From assembly GCA_030949985.1 (NCBI GenBank), contig JAUZRX010000060.1, positions 1 to 60,329 on the forward strand: a stretch of DNA of 60,329 bases, given 5' to 3'. Both the position numbers and the translations under genes were made by a program. Below are positions 50,163-58,479 of this stretch, in pieces. The notes under the pieces were generated by a model. It saw only the letters and a list, made by a program, of their open reading frames with translations. It searched no databases and was not told the origin of the DNA. The DNA is from Acidobacteriota bacterium (GTDB lineage Bacteria > Acidobacteriota > Polarisedimenticolia > J045). The stretch's first letter is position 1. Each line of letters begins with the position of its first letter.

Positions 50163-52931
50163 ATGCACGCCAACGAAAACCGTCACCGCCCATCGCTCGT
50201 TCTGCTCGCCACGGTCATCGTCGCCACCCTGGCCGTCCGCGGCGCGCTCGCCCGGCAGCCCCGGCTCGACACTCTCGAACCCGACTCGGGCAGCCCCACC
50301 GCGAGTACCGCCGTCACTCTCTCGGGAAGCGGTTTCGCCGAGGACATGCAGGTCGCGCTCGTGGAAGGGGGCATCGTCGATCTGGGCCCGGAGGACAGCG
50401 TTGCGAAACTCGATCATCGTGGCGATCTGTTCTACGGCGCCCGTGAAAACACTCTCGTCCTGCTGCAACTCGAGCCTGACGGCCGCTTGATCGAGATCGC
50501 GAGACTCACCCTGGAGGGGGAGATCACCGCCATGGATCTCGACCAGGACCTGGCCCTGGTCGCCGTCTTCGACTGGGAAAACTGGCGGTCTTTTCTGGTC
50601 GTCATCGACGCCAGCGATCCCGGCAGCCCGACGGCCGTGGGGCGACTGGAGATCCCGTCGAGCATCTATCTCATCTCGCTGGCGATCGACGGCTCCACCG
50701 CAGTGTGGTCCGAATTCGATGGCTACCACTTCGTAGACCTGACGGATCCCGCATACCCCATCGAACGCAGCCGGATCGAAACGCGCCCCGGCTTCACGGA
50801 CTTCACCCTGGAGGGCGGCTTCCTCTATGGCGGAGGGTTTTCGACGGGTTTGCTCGTCATCGACCACCGCGACCTTGACGCCCCGCAGATCGTCTATTCG
50901 AGCCGTTCCTACATGCCTTGGCGCAAAATCCAGGTCTCCCGCGAACGCCTCTACCTCTATTCCTACCCACAAGGCCTGGTCATTTTCGACATCTCCGATC
51001 CCGCCACGCCGGATCTTCTGGGAGGCTTTCCCGCCGGCGTGTCCCGCTTCGATGTCGATGATGTCGACGGCCACCGGCTCGTTGCCCGCCTGGCCAGTCG
51101 CACGGCGCTGTTCGATGTCAGCGACCCGGCCGCGCTGGTGGAGATCGAGGCCATCGGCGGATCGCTCCATCACCCCGACACGCTGATTCTGCACGGGCCG
51201 TGGATCATCGAAGGGCTCTACTCGCTCCGTCACCGAATCGACGCGCGGCGGGTCGAGCGCCCCGCGCCGCTGTTCCACTTCCAGGACCGTTCCACCATCC
51301 GCAGGAGCATGGCGGCCTCAGACGATCGGCTCTACGTCGGCGTGAAAGAAGGTGTGGAAATCTGGCGCCTCGACGGCCCTCGAGGCCCGGAGCGCATCGG
51401 CCGCATCGACGAGGCCGGCGATCCCAACGACCTGGCTGTCGGCCAGGGCCTGCTCTACGCGCTGTCCGGGAGGAGTCCCGGGCTGACCGTCTTCGATCTT
51501 TCGAATCCCGAGGCGCCGACCGCCGTGGCGCAGATCCCGAACTTGACGGGAGTTCGCCTCGTCGTGCGGGGCTCGTGGCTTTACATCGTCCAGGACCGGG
51601 CCCTGCTGATCGTCGACGCCGCCGACCCCCTGCATCCCGTCGAAGTGGGCCGCATCCCCGCACGGAGCGCATGGGGCAACTACGTCATCTTCGATGACGT
51701 CTGTCTCGATGGGTCGGACGCCTACATCGTCTCCTCCACCAACGGCCTGTTCAAGGCCGACATCGGCAACCCCGAGGCTCCCGAGATGGTGTGGGAGACG
51801 CCACAGGTCCTCGGACAGTTCCCTCACCGGTGCGCCATCGTCGGCAATCATCTCTACGTCGGTTCCCTGAGTACCGTAGCCGTCCTCGAAAAAGGATCCC
51901 GGCGGGCGGACGCCTGGCTGCGACCGGTACACGCCACACGAGACATGACCGCGGTGGGCGACCAGCTCTACATCAGCGACAGCCTGGGCCTGAAGGTCTT
52001 TGACACCTCTCTCGATCCGCTGCATGCGTCACTTCGCTCCGCCACCGATCTTCCGGGCAGCGTGCAAATCGGAGCGGTCGCTCTCGACCCGTCGCGGGCC
52101 CTGTCGGTGGGCTGGTTCGACCTTGCGGTCGTTCGCACCAATCCGGCCCTGGAGGATGTCCTGCGGATTTCCGACGGTCGGATGGAGTTCACCGTTCCAC
52201 CCGGTATGAACGTGGGCACCTACCACGTCCTGGCCCACCAGTTCCACTCGGGCCTGCACTACCTCGGCAATGCGTTCGAGGTGACAGAGACCTGCAGCCT
52301 CGAGGCCTCGCTCGGTTCGGATCTCGACCCGCTGTCGGGCAAGGTCTCTCTACCCGGATCCTGGGTCCTCCACGCGGAAGGAGACGAGCGTTTCTTCGAT
52401 CCCGAGCGCCGCCACCACGCATGGCTCGCATGGCCTCCCCTGGGAGAGGCCCCCATCGTGGAAACGGTCGCATCCGACAGCGCAGAAGAGGTGATCGAAA
52501 TCCACCGCGGCCCCACGACCGAGGCGTGGGTCCGACTGATCGGCCCCGATCCCGCCTCTCTCGCCGAACGCTGGGAGACGATGGTCGCGCAGGGCGGAAT
52601 CTCTCTCGCGCCCGACGGGCTGCACGACTATCGCCCGCTCGAGCTGAACCTGCGTCGGGAACGCAGCGGCGGTCTGGCGGTCGTCGATCCCGCGGGTAGG
52701 CCGCAGGGCGGAGCGGGGTCGACGGTCTACCGCTACACCTTGCGGGACGGCGTGCTGGTCGCGGCCACCGCCCGCGGTCCGCAAGCCGACCATCGCTTCC
52801 ACCTGGCAGGCACCACCGCCGGAGGTTGCGAGGCGGAGGAGGTGCTGAGCGTCTTCGACGAGGCCGTGGCGGCCTGCCGGGCCTTCAATGACGAAAACCC
52901 GTCGTGGAAGATCGACTGTCCTGGCCCCTGA
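50163..52931 (+). CDS. Secreted LVIVD/beta-propeller protein
   Basis: The protein has 922 residues. A signal peptide (PSLVLLATVIVATLAVRGAL) is followed by an IPT-like start (LDTLEPDSGSPTASTAVTLS). About twelve propeller units of LVIVD type follow, such as SFLVVIDASDPGSPTAVGRL, QGLVIFDISDPATPDLLGGF, PGLTVFDLSNPEAPTAVAQI and RALLIVDAADPLHPVEVGRI. A C-terminal ~200-residue beta-rich region carries a few Cys. Such proteins are extracellular or periplasmic and of unknown ligand; relatives occur in Acidobacteriota and Myxococcota. ATG 50163 has GAAGAGGGAAAC upstream. It is a single gene, ended by a strong hairpin at 52951. Confidence 0.88.
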   Translation: MHANENRHRPSLVLLATVIVATLAVRGALARQPRLDTLEPDSGSPTASTAVTLSGSGFAEDMQVALVEGGIVDLGPEDSVAKLDHRGDLFYGARENTLVLLQLEPDGRLIEIARLTLEGEITAMDLDQDLALVAVFDWENWRSFLVVIDASDPGSPTAVGRLEIPSSIYLISLAIDGSTAVWSEFDGYHFVDLTDPAYPIERSRIETRPGFTDFTLEGGFLYGGGFSTGLLVIDHRDLDAPQIVYSSRSYMPWRKIQVSRERLYLYSYPQGLVIFDISDPATPDLLGGFPAGVSRFDVDDVDGHRLVARLASRTALFDVSDPAALVEIEAIGGSLHHPDTLILHGPWIIEGLYSLRHRIDARRVERPAPLFHFQDRSTIRRSMAASDDRLYVGVKEGVEIWRLDGPRGPERIGRIDEAGDPNDLAVGQGLLYALSGRSPGLTVFDLSNPEAPTAVAQIPNLTGVRLVVRGSWLYIVQDRALLIVDAADPLHPVEVGRIPARSAWGNYVIFDDVCLDGSDAYIVSSTNGLFKADIGNPEAPEMVWETPQVLGQFPHRCAIVGNHLYVGSLSTVAVLEKGSRRADAWLRPVHATRDMTAVGDQLYISDSLGLKVFDTSLDPLHASLRSATDLPGSVQIGAVALDPSRALSVGWFDLAVVRTNPALEDVLRISDGRMEFTVPPGMNVGTYHVLAHQFHSGLHYLGNAFEVTETCSLEASLGSDLDPLSGKVSLPGSWVLHAEGDERFFDPERRHHAWLAWPPLGEAPIVETVASDSAEEVIEIHRGPTTEAWVRLIGPDPASLAERWETMVAQGGISLAPDGLHDYRPLELNLRRERSGGLAVVDPAGRPQGGAGSTVYRYTLRDGVLVAATARGPQADHRFHLAGTTAGGCEAEEVLSVFDEAVAACRAFNDENPSWKIDCPGP

Positions 52932-52950
52932 AGATCGGGGACTCTCGTCG

Positions 52951-52976
52951 CCGCGGATCCCGGGAGGGATCCGCGG
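52951..52976. terminator. Hairpin downstream of the LVIVD gene
   Basis: A perfect 10-bp stem (CCGCGGATCC and its complement) has loop CGGGAG, 20 bp after the stop codon. There is no T run, so it could be an mRNA-stabilising hairpin as well as a terminator. The rest of the 164-bp gap shows no gene. Confidence 0.6.
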
Positions 52977-53095
52977 AAGTACAGCTCTACCTGGTCACTG
53001 CCCGTCGTGCGCGACAAGAGCCTCTCCCGCCCCGCCCGCACGGCGTCGATGCGGTAGTCGATCCACCTTTCGGCACAGCCCGCGCATGCCCGGAT

Positions 53096-54202
53096 TCAGG
53101 GCTCCAGCGCCCGGGGCATACCGGAACTGCTCAGATAACGCAGGGCCAGATCGGCCACCCGCGAGTAGCTGGCCGTCCCCCCGGTCACGCCGTGAGCCTC
53201 GAGGTAGGCGCTGTAGGTGCGGCGCACCGCCGGCGCTTCCCAGCCCCTGTGGGCGCGGGAAAAGGCCGCGATGGCCCGCAGGTCCCGCCGAACGGCTGGC
53301 GAGCGTCCCGAGGTGGTCGGGTTCAGTTCGAGCCACAGGCTCAGCCAGGCGGAGTAGCGCAACCGCGGATCGTCGGAGCGCCAGAGCGTCAGCAGGCCGA
53401 GGAAAGAGGCAGCCTCTTCCCAGGCCATCCCGGCCAGGTGCGCCCGCTCGTGGGCCATAATGGCCGGCAACAATCCCGGGGGGGCGGGCAGCACCACGTT
53501 GGGTTCGCCGGTGAACGGACCATAGGTGCCCGACACACCCCAGCGCAGTAGAAGGGGGCTGCTCAGGAAGACCTTGGTGCGCCCACCGGCGGGCCGCGGC
53601 AGACCCAGGTCGGCCGCCGCGGCGGCTTCCAGCTCGCGGATCCGGCGGTCGAGGGCGGGCAGATCCTCCGGCGTGCGGATCACGCCCCGGGAATCCTCCT
53701 CGAGACCGTCGCGCAGCAGGTCGAGGCGCTCGCCGATGCGCTCGCGCCACCGCCCGGCGACTTCCGCCGCGGGCGGGGGCCCGAGCCGGAAGATCGCCAC
53801 GGGAGGATCGCGCAGATAGTTCAGACCCCACAGGGCGACGAAGAGGCTCCAAGCCCAGCCCCCGACAGCCAGGGCCCGCACCAGCCCGGAGAAGGCAGCG
53901 GTGATTCCCCCCGCCCCCCGGCGTCGGGCGCCGCGATAGCCGAAGACCAGGGCTCCGAGCACCGCCAGGCCCACCAACAGGAAGGAAAACTCGGCCAGGG
54001 AGAAGGGCAGCCAAGCGCTCGAGCCGGCGAGGACGCGGGCCACGAGGGGATAGACGCGACGCGCGTAGACCGCCTCCACCAGCCCCGGCAGGCGAGCGAG
54101 CAGGACGAAGGTCACCAGTGTCACGCCCGCCGCCCCCAGGCCCCAGCGGCACCAGCCCGGCAAGCGCCGGTGTCGGTCGCCCCGGTCGTAGTAAGGCCTC
54201 AC
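53096..54202 (-). CDS. DUF3810-type membrane protein with an HExxH motif
   Basis: The protein has 368 residues. Three N-terminal TM segments (WGLGAAGVTLVTFVLLARLP, LAEFSFLLVGLAVLGALVFG, VGGWAWSLFVALWGLNYLRD) are followed by a soluble domain with MAHERAHLAGMAWEEAASFL, a zinc-peptidase-like HExxH plus downstream Glu. This is the DUF3810 layout. Peptidase activity is plausible but not established for the family. The GTG start at 54202 overlaps the TGA of the upstream gene (GTGA), so the two are coupled. Longer upstream frames are shadows of the O-methyltransferase region. Confidence 0.82.
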   Translation of the reverse strand: MRPYYDRGDRHRRLPGWCRWGLGAAGVTLVTFVLLARLPGLVEAVYARRVYPLVARVLAGSSAWLPFSLAEFSFLLVGLAVLGALVFGYRGARRRGAGGITAAFSGLVRALAVGGWAWSLFVALWGLNYLRDPPVAIFRLGPPPAAEVAGRWRERIGERLDLLRDGLEEDSRGVIRTPEDLPALDRRIRELEAAAAADLGLPRPAGGRTKVFLSSPLLLRWGVSGTYGPFTGEPNVVLPAPPGLLPAIMAHERAHLAGMAWEEAASFLGLLTLWRSDDPRLRYSAWLSLWLELNPTTSGRSPAVRRDLRAIAAFSRAHRGWEAPAVRRTYSAYLEAHGVTGGTASYSRVADLALRYLSSSGMPRALEP

Positions 54203-54480
54203 GAGAAGAGCTTTCCCGCGAGACTGACTTCCTTGTCGGTGCGCGAGCCGATCTTGACCGCCGTGGACAGGCGGGGAACACCCTCGGCGTGCAGGATCTC
54301 GTGGATCCGCCGAATCGCGTCGAGCACCTCGTCGAGTTCCCCTTCCACGTTGGTGCCGTAGGCGTGGAGTTGCACTTCCAGCCCCGACTCGACCAGAAGC
54401 TGGTGGGCGCGCCGCACCGGCTCGCGCACCGAGACGCCGACGCCGATGGGGATCACCTGGATTTCCGCGAGGACTTTCAT
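54199..54480 (-). CDS. MTH1187/YkoF-type thiamine-binding family protein
   Basis: The protein has 93 residues: MKVLAEIQVIPIGVGVSVRE, LEVQLHAYGTNVEGELDEVL and AVKIGSRTDKE. This is the small ferredoxin-fold MTH1187 family, sometimes linked to thiamine or hydroxymethylpyrimidine binding. No thiamine pathway gene is nearby. ATG 54480 matches the family start; longer frames are shadow. It is coupled to the DUF3810 gene by GTGA. Confidence 0.9.
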   Translation of the reverse strand: MKVLAEIQVIPIGVGVSVREPVRRAHQLLVESGLEVQLHAYGTNVEGELDEVLDAIRRIHEILHAEGVPRLSTAVKIGSRTDKEVSLAGKLFS

Positions 54481-54643
54481 GGTCTTCCGCCCTCGGGTCG
54501 TTGCTGTTGCGACCCGCTCCATGATGGCACGGGCGGCCGGATTCAGCACCGAGCGCGCTGGCGGCTCCATTTTGTCGGCCCATTTGCGCCCATACGCCGG
54601 AGCGGGCGATGATTCCCCGGGCACTCGATCTCCAGGAGCCGCG

Positions 54644-55342
54644 ATGGCCGACCCGAAAAGCCGCGACGGCGGCGTCTACCACGACCCGAAGATCCTCGCA
54701 CTGGTCGAGGAGATCTACGGCGGGCACCCACCGGGGCTGGCCGAGGCTCTCGCCGCCCTCGAGCAGTACGACCTGCCACGGATCCAGATCTCGGCGAGCG
54801 ACGGGCGCATCCTGCGGCTGCTGCTGCGGGCGATCGGTGCCCGCCGGGTGGTGGAGTTCGGCACCCTTTCGGGCTATTCGGCCCTGTGGATCCTCGATGC
54901 CCTGGGCCCCGAGGGCCGGCTTCTGACCTGCGAGATGGATCCGCGGCATGCCCGGGCGGCCGCGCGGGTCTTCGACGCGGCGGGAGTCGCCGAAAGGGTG
55001 GAGATCGTCCCCGGCAACGCCCGGGAGCACTTCGACCTGCTGGCATCGCGGGGGCCCTTCGATGCCGCGTTCATCGACGCGGACAAGACGGGCTATGCGG
55101 CCTACGCCCGTTGGGCCTTCGATCACCTTCGACCCGGAGGCCTGGTGATCGCCGACAACGCCTACCTCTTCGGGCACCTGGCGCCGCCGCCGCCGGGGCT
55201 CGACGACAGCCATGCCGCCGAGCGTCGGGCCGTGCTCGAGTTGCATCGCCTCTTCGCCCAACGCACCAGCGCCTGCCTGCCTACGCCCGACGGACTCGCC
55301 GTGGCCCTGGTGGAGCCGGCGACGCGGGGAGAGCCCCGGTGA
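54644..55342 (+). CDS. Class I SAM-dependent O-methyltransferase (catechol/CCoAOMT type)
   Basis: The protein has 232 residues. Motif I is VVEFGTLSGYSALWILDALG (~69-88), then LTCEMDPRHA, FDAAFIDADKTGYAAYARWA and RPGGLVIADNAYLFGHL, the metal-dependent O-methyltransferase pattern with the metal-binding DADK and DN. The substrate is a small diphenol or similar; it is not identifiable. GGAG lies ~7 nt before the ATG. The stop overlaps the tsaD GTG (GTGA). Confidence 0.9.
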   Translation: MADPKSRDGGVYHDPKILALVEEIYGGHPPGLAEALAALEQYDLPRIQISASDGRILRLLLRAIGARRVVEFGTLSGYSALWILDALGPEGRLLTCEMDPRHARAAARVFDAAGVAERVEIVPGNAREHFDLLASRGPFDAAFIDADKTGYAAYARWAFDHLRPGGLVIADNAYLFGHLAPPPPGLDDSHAAERRAVLELHRLFAQRTSACLPTPDGLAVALVEPATRGEPR

Positions 55343-56394
55343 GAGTGCTGGCTGTCGAATCCTCGTGCGACGAGACCGCGGCGGCCGTGGCCGACGGCCG
55401 CCGCCTGCTTTCGAGCGTCGTCTCCTCACAGGTGGCGCTTCATGCCCCCTACGGCGGCGTGGTACCCGAGATCGCCGCACGCCATCACCTGGGGCGGATC
55501 CGAACGGTGGTCGACCGGGCCCTCGCCGAGGCGGATACCGATCTGGAAAGCATCGAGGGTCTGGCCGTCACCCGCGGGCCGGGCCTGGTGGGCTGTCTGC
55601 TGGTGGGGGTCAACTTCGTGCGGGCTCTGGCCCTGACCCGCCACCTGCCGGTGGTGGGAGTCAACCACCTGGAGGGCCACATCGCCTCCGGCTGGCTGGA
55701 GGCCCCGTTGCTGCCCTTTCCGGCCCTGGCCCTTGTCGTCTCCGGCGGCCACACCGCCCTGTGGCGCGTGCGGGCCTTCGGAGCGTACCAGCAACTCGCT
55801 CGCACCCGGGACGACGCCGCGGGGGAAGCCTTCGACAAAGCCGCCAAGATGATGGGACTGCCCTATCCCGGTGGCCCCGCCATCGATCGCCTGGCCGCGC
55901 GGGGGGATCCCCAGGCCTTCCACTTCGGAGAAATTCGTATCAAGGACGGCGCGGCCTTCTCTTTTTCGGGCTACAAGACCGCCGTACGCGAGCACATGAG
56001 CCGGGCCGGAATCACGCCGCTACCCCACCCCGAAGCCGATCCACCCCAAACCATGATCGACCTGGTGGCTTCCTTTCGTTACGCGGTGGTGCGGGAGCTG
56101 GTGCGGCGCACCCGCCAGGCCCTGCGGGCCGATCGGCCCCGTTCGCTCGTCCTCGCCGGCGGCGTGGCGGCCAACCGGCTTTTGCGGCAGGAGATCACCC
56201 GCCTGGCCGACGAGCACTCCCTGGCCCTGGCGATTCCCCCGCTGAAATACTGTGGAGACAACGCCGCGATGATCGCCCGGGCGGGTATCGAGGTTCTCGA
56301 GACCGGCGCCAATCACATCGAAGAACTGGACGCTTCCGCCAGCCTGCCCCTGGGCGGGGAGGAAGCCCGACGCTCGTCACGCCGACACCGCTGA
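55339..56394 (+). CDS. tsaD: tRNA N6-adenosine threonylcarbamoyltransferase
   Basis: The protein has 351 residues. Motifs are VLAVESSCDETAAAV, the Fe/Zn-binding VNHLEGHIASGW (His ~110 and ~114), LVVSGGHTALWRV, GEAFDKAAKMMGLPYPGGPA, FSFSGYKTAV, VLAGGVAANRLL and YCGDNAAMIA. It transfers threonylcarbamoyl to A37 of ANN-decoding tRNAs with TsaB and TsaE, which are not in the window. The start is GTG (55339), coupled to the O-methyltransferase stop. Confidence 0.96.
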   Translation: MRVLAVESSCDETAAAVADGRRLLSSVVSSQVALHAPYGGVVPEIAARHHLGRIRTVVDRALAEADTDLESIEGLAVTRGPGLVGCLLVGVNFVRALALTRHLPVVGVNHLEGHIASGWLEAPLLPFPALALVVSGGHTALWRVRAFGAYQQLARTRDDAAGEAFDKAAKMMGLPYPGGPAIDRLAARGDPQAFHFGEIRIKDGAAFSFSGYKTAVREHMSRAGITPLPHPEADPPQTMIDLVASFRYAVVRELVRRTRQALRADRPRSLVLAGGVAANRLLRQEITRLADEHSLALAIPPLKYCGDNAAMIARAGIEVLETGANHIEELDASASLPLGGEEARRSSRRHR

Positions 56395-56421
56395 CAACAG
56401 CGAGCAGCGCAGACCCGGTTC

Positions 56422-57444
56422 TCAGCGTCGGGAGAGGCGGGCGGCGAGCCGGATCGCCGCCACGAGGCTCTCCGCACTGGCCACCCCCTTACCGGCGATG
56501 TCCATCGCCGTACCGTGATCCACCGAGGTGCGCACGAAGGGCAGACCGACAGTGACGTTGACCGACTTCTGACGGGAAACGAGCTTGACCGGGATCGTCG
56601 CCTGGTCGTGATAGAGCGCCAGCACCAGGTCGAAGCGTCCTTCCCGAGCCATGGCGAAGACGCTGTCGGCGGGAATCGGACCATCGACTCGCAGCCCCTT
56701 TTCTCGCGCCTTTTCGATCGCCGGCTGGATTTCCTGGATCTCTTCGTGACCGAAGCGTCCCCCCTCACCGGCGTGAGGGTTGAGCGCAGCGACAGCGATA
56801 TGAGGCGCCACGCCGAAGAACCGCTGCCACTGGTCGTGGAAGAGGATGAGCATTTCGGCGATACGCGAGCAGCGAATCTTTTTCATCGCTTCGCGCAGAG
56901 ACATGTGGGTGCTCAGCAGCCCCACAGCCATTTCGGGAGTCCAGAAGAGCATGCCCACCTTGCGCGCGCCGCTGAGTCGCTCGAGCATCTCCGTGTGCCC
57001 GGGATCGGAGCAACCTGCAAGAGAGAGGGCCTCCTTGTGGATCGGCGCGGTGACGATGCCGTCGACCTGCTTGTCGAGAGCCATGGTCACGGCCCTCTCG
57101 ATGGCCACCACCGCGACCTTGCCCGCACCGGCGGAAATCTTGCCGGGCAGCCATTCCTCGTTGCCGGGGCCGAGGTCCACCAGCACCGGCCTCTCCCAAC
57201 GACGACTTGCGGGAACCTCGTCGACAACGTGGGCAAACGGCCAGCGGATCTTCAGTTCACGCGCCAGTCGCCGGAGGTGCTTTTCCCCACCGAGGACGAC
57301 CAGCCGCGCCTTCTTCGCCGTGGCCTCCTCCGCCACGGCGCGCAAGACGATCTCAGGGCCGACACCGCAAGGATCGCCGCAGGTCACCGCAAGAACCGGC
57401 TTGTCGCCCTCCGTCGCTCCTTCGGCGACGGTCTTCTTCTTCAT
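56422..57444 (-). CDS. pdxA: 4-hydroxythreonine-4-phosphate dehydrogenase
   Basis: The protein has 340 residues. Family segments are TCGDPCGVGPEIVLRA (~21-36), GIVTAPIHKEALSLAG, the metal-binding His of PGHTEMLERLSG, ALNPHAGEGGRFGHEEI, PIPADSVFAMAREG, and LALYHDQATIPVKLVS. It oxidises 4-phosphohydroxy-L-threonine in the DXP-dependent pyridoxal phosphate pathway. The start (57444) overlaps the stop of the Hfq-like gene (ATGA), so the two are translationally coupled. It is convergent with tsaD (27-bp gap). Confidence 0.95.
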   Translation of the reverse strand: MKKKTVAEGATEGDKPVLAVTCGDPCGVGPEIVLRAVAEEATAKKARLVVLGGEKHLRRLARELKIRWPFAHVVDEVPASRRWERPVLVDLGPGNEEWLPGKISAGAGKVAVVAIERAVTMALDKQVDGIVTAPIHKEALSLAGCSDPGHTEMLERLSGARKVGMLFWTPEMAVGLLSTHMSLREAMKKIRCSRIAEMLILFHDQWQRFFGVAPHIAVAALNPHAGEGGRFGHEEIQEIQPAIEKAREKGLRVDGPIPADSVFAMAREGRFDLVLALYHDQATIPVKLVSRQKSVNVTVGLPFVRTSVDHGTAMDIAGKGVASAESLVAAIRLAARLSRR

Positions 57445-57770
57445 GCACCGCTCTCGGCGGCCGAGTCCTTGACGATGTACTTGATGTGCCGCTTGAAGAC
57501 CAGCAAGTTCGGTCCTTCGTTACGATGCACCTTCAGGCAGTGCTGGTCGTACCATTCGATCCAGCCACGCAGTTCCTCGCCGTCCGCCATCACCACCACC
57601 ATCGGCGTCTTGGCGTTCATCTGCTTGAGATAGTAGTACTCCTCCGCGTGGGTTTTCTCCGGCGGAAGAGGTTTGCGCCGTTGGTCGGAACCACCCGGGC
57701 CACGCCCGCTTCCGAAAGATCGCTCCCTGCGGTCGGCCTGTCCCGCCCTGCTGGGTTTCCTGTCCATCAT
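57441..57770 (-). CDS. hfq: Divergent Hfq-like Sm RNA chaperone
   Basis: The product is 109 residues from ATG 57770; the second ATG (57767) has better SD spacing from AGGGAG. A ~40-residue Arg/Gly/Ser-rich N-terminal tail precedes the Sm fold: AEEYYYLKQMNAKTPMVVVM, ADGEELRGWIEWYDQHCLKV and LLVFKRHIKYIV. The last corresponds to the Hfq Sm2 motif, but reads FKRH where canonical Hfq has YKHA. It should form a hexameric ring binding U-rich RNA. The long basic N-terminal extension and altered Sm2 make function less certain. It is coupled to pdxA. Confidence 0.75.
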   Translation of the reverse strand: MMDRKPSRAGQADRRERSFGSGRGPGGSDQRRKPLPPEKTHAEEYYYLKQMNAKTPMVVVMADGEELRGWIEWYDQHCLKVHRNEGPNLLVFKRHIKYIVKDSAAESGA

Positions 57771-58479
57771 GCTCCCTGCTACCGGGCTCGCCCGCCTACA
57801 GCGGCCCCCTTGGACTTGGGCGGACAATAGCATGCCCCGGCGCGGCTTCACAAGACGCCCCCCCACCCACGCACGCAATCCTCCAAGGCAAGATATTTCA
57901 GTAACTTACCCCCCCCGATTCCCGCATCCCCGGCGCTGTATCGAATCATGGGCCTTCCCAAAAGCCGGCCCCGGCCATGGCCCGGTACTACGCCGAAGTC
58001 ACCTGCCCCATCTATCCGGAGAAGCGCTCGTACGCTGGATGGTCGTCGGCAGTCACCAAGGTCGTCATCGTCGCTACTGACGGACACCCACTGTGGTTCG
58101 ACCCTGTCGAAGATCCATGCCCGGTGGTTCCCGAAGCGGCATTCGCCCCTATTTCAGTCTACAGCCCTTCCCCAAAGTAGGGGGGCGCGCACCAAAAGAT
58201 CCAGCAGTACGCAAGCAATGCAATCGTCAACGACCTCAAGACGGTAAGCTTGTTTCTCCATGCTAACCATGACACCCAAAATAACATTACCATGACAGTG
58301 TTTTCGATGAAGACAGCAATCGAGTACGTCAAACCTTGGTGATCAATGCCAATAGTCAAACGGCAGGCAAAATAGTAGACGCTAACCCGGAAAATTCACG
58401 AAACCAAATAACGAAAAGCCCCAGAACTGCTAGAATTGGTGTGTAGGAAACAACTCGCAGCAGTTCCGAGGGCTTTCAC
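57771..58479. other. Gene-poor, GC-shifted junction before the insertion sequence
   Basis: About 700 bp. The first ~400 bp keep high GC and hold a 67-residue frame at 57977-58180 (MARYYAEVTCPIYPEKRSYA) without SD or family match. From ~58180 the sequence becomes clearly AT-richer, which marks the approach to mobile DNA. No RNA gene or terminator is recognised. Confidence 0.5.
58159..58359 (-). CDS. Possible small two-TM membrane protein
   Basis: The product is 66 residues from a TTG with no visible SD. Two hydrophobic stretches (VFIENTVMVMLFWVSWLAWR and LTIALLAYCWIFWCAPPYF) would make a membrane hairpin. It is in the AT-rich DNA beside the IS element and could be a chance frame in foreign DNA. 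No homologue is recognised. Confidence 0.2.
   Translation of the reverse strand: MTIGIDHQGLTYSIAVFIENTVMVMLFWVSWLAWRNKLTVLRSLTIALLAYCWIFWCAPPYFGEGL

Noticed and set aside
54203-55480. Upstream extension of the DUF3810 frame to 55480
   Set aside because: The extra ~426 residues run antisense to the O-methyltransferase and tsaD genes and are low-complexity. GTG 54202 fits the family start and the overlap with the MTH1187 gene.
57977-58180. 67-residue frame MARYYAEVTCPIYPEKRSYA as a gene
   Set aside because: No SD, no recognised family, and position in a junction of changing composition. Left as an unproven ORF.
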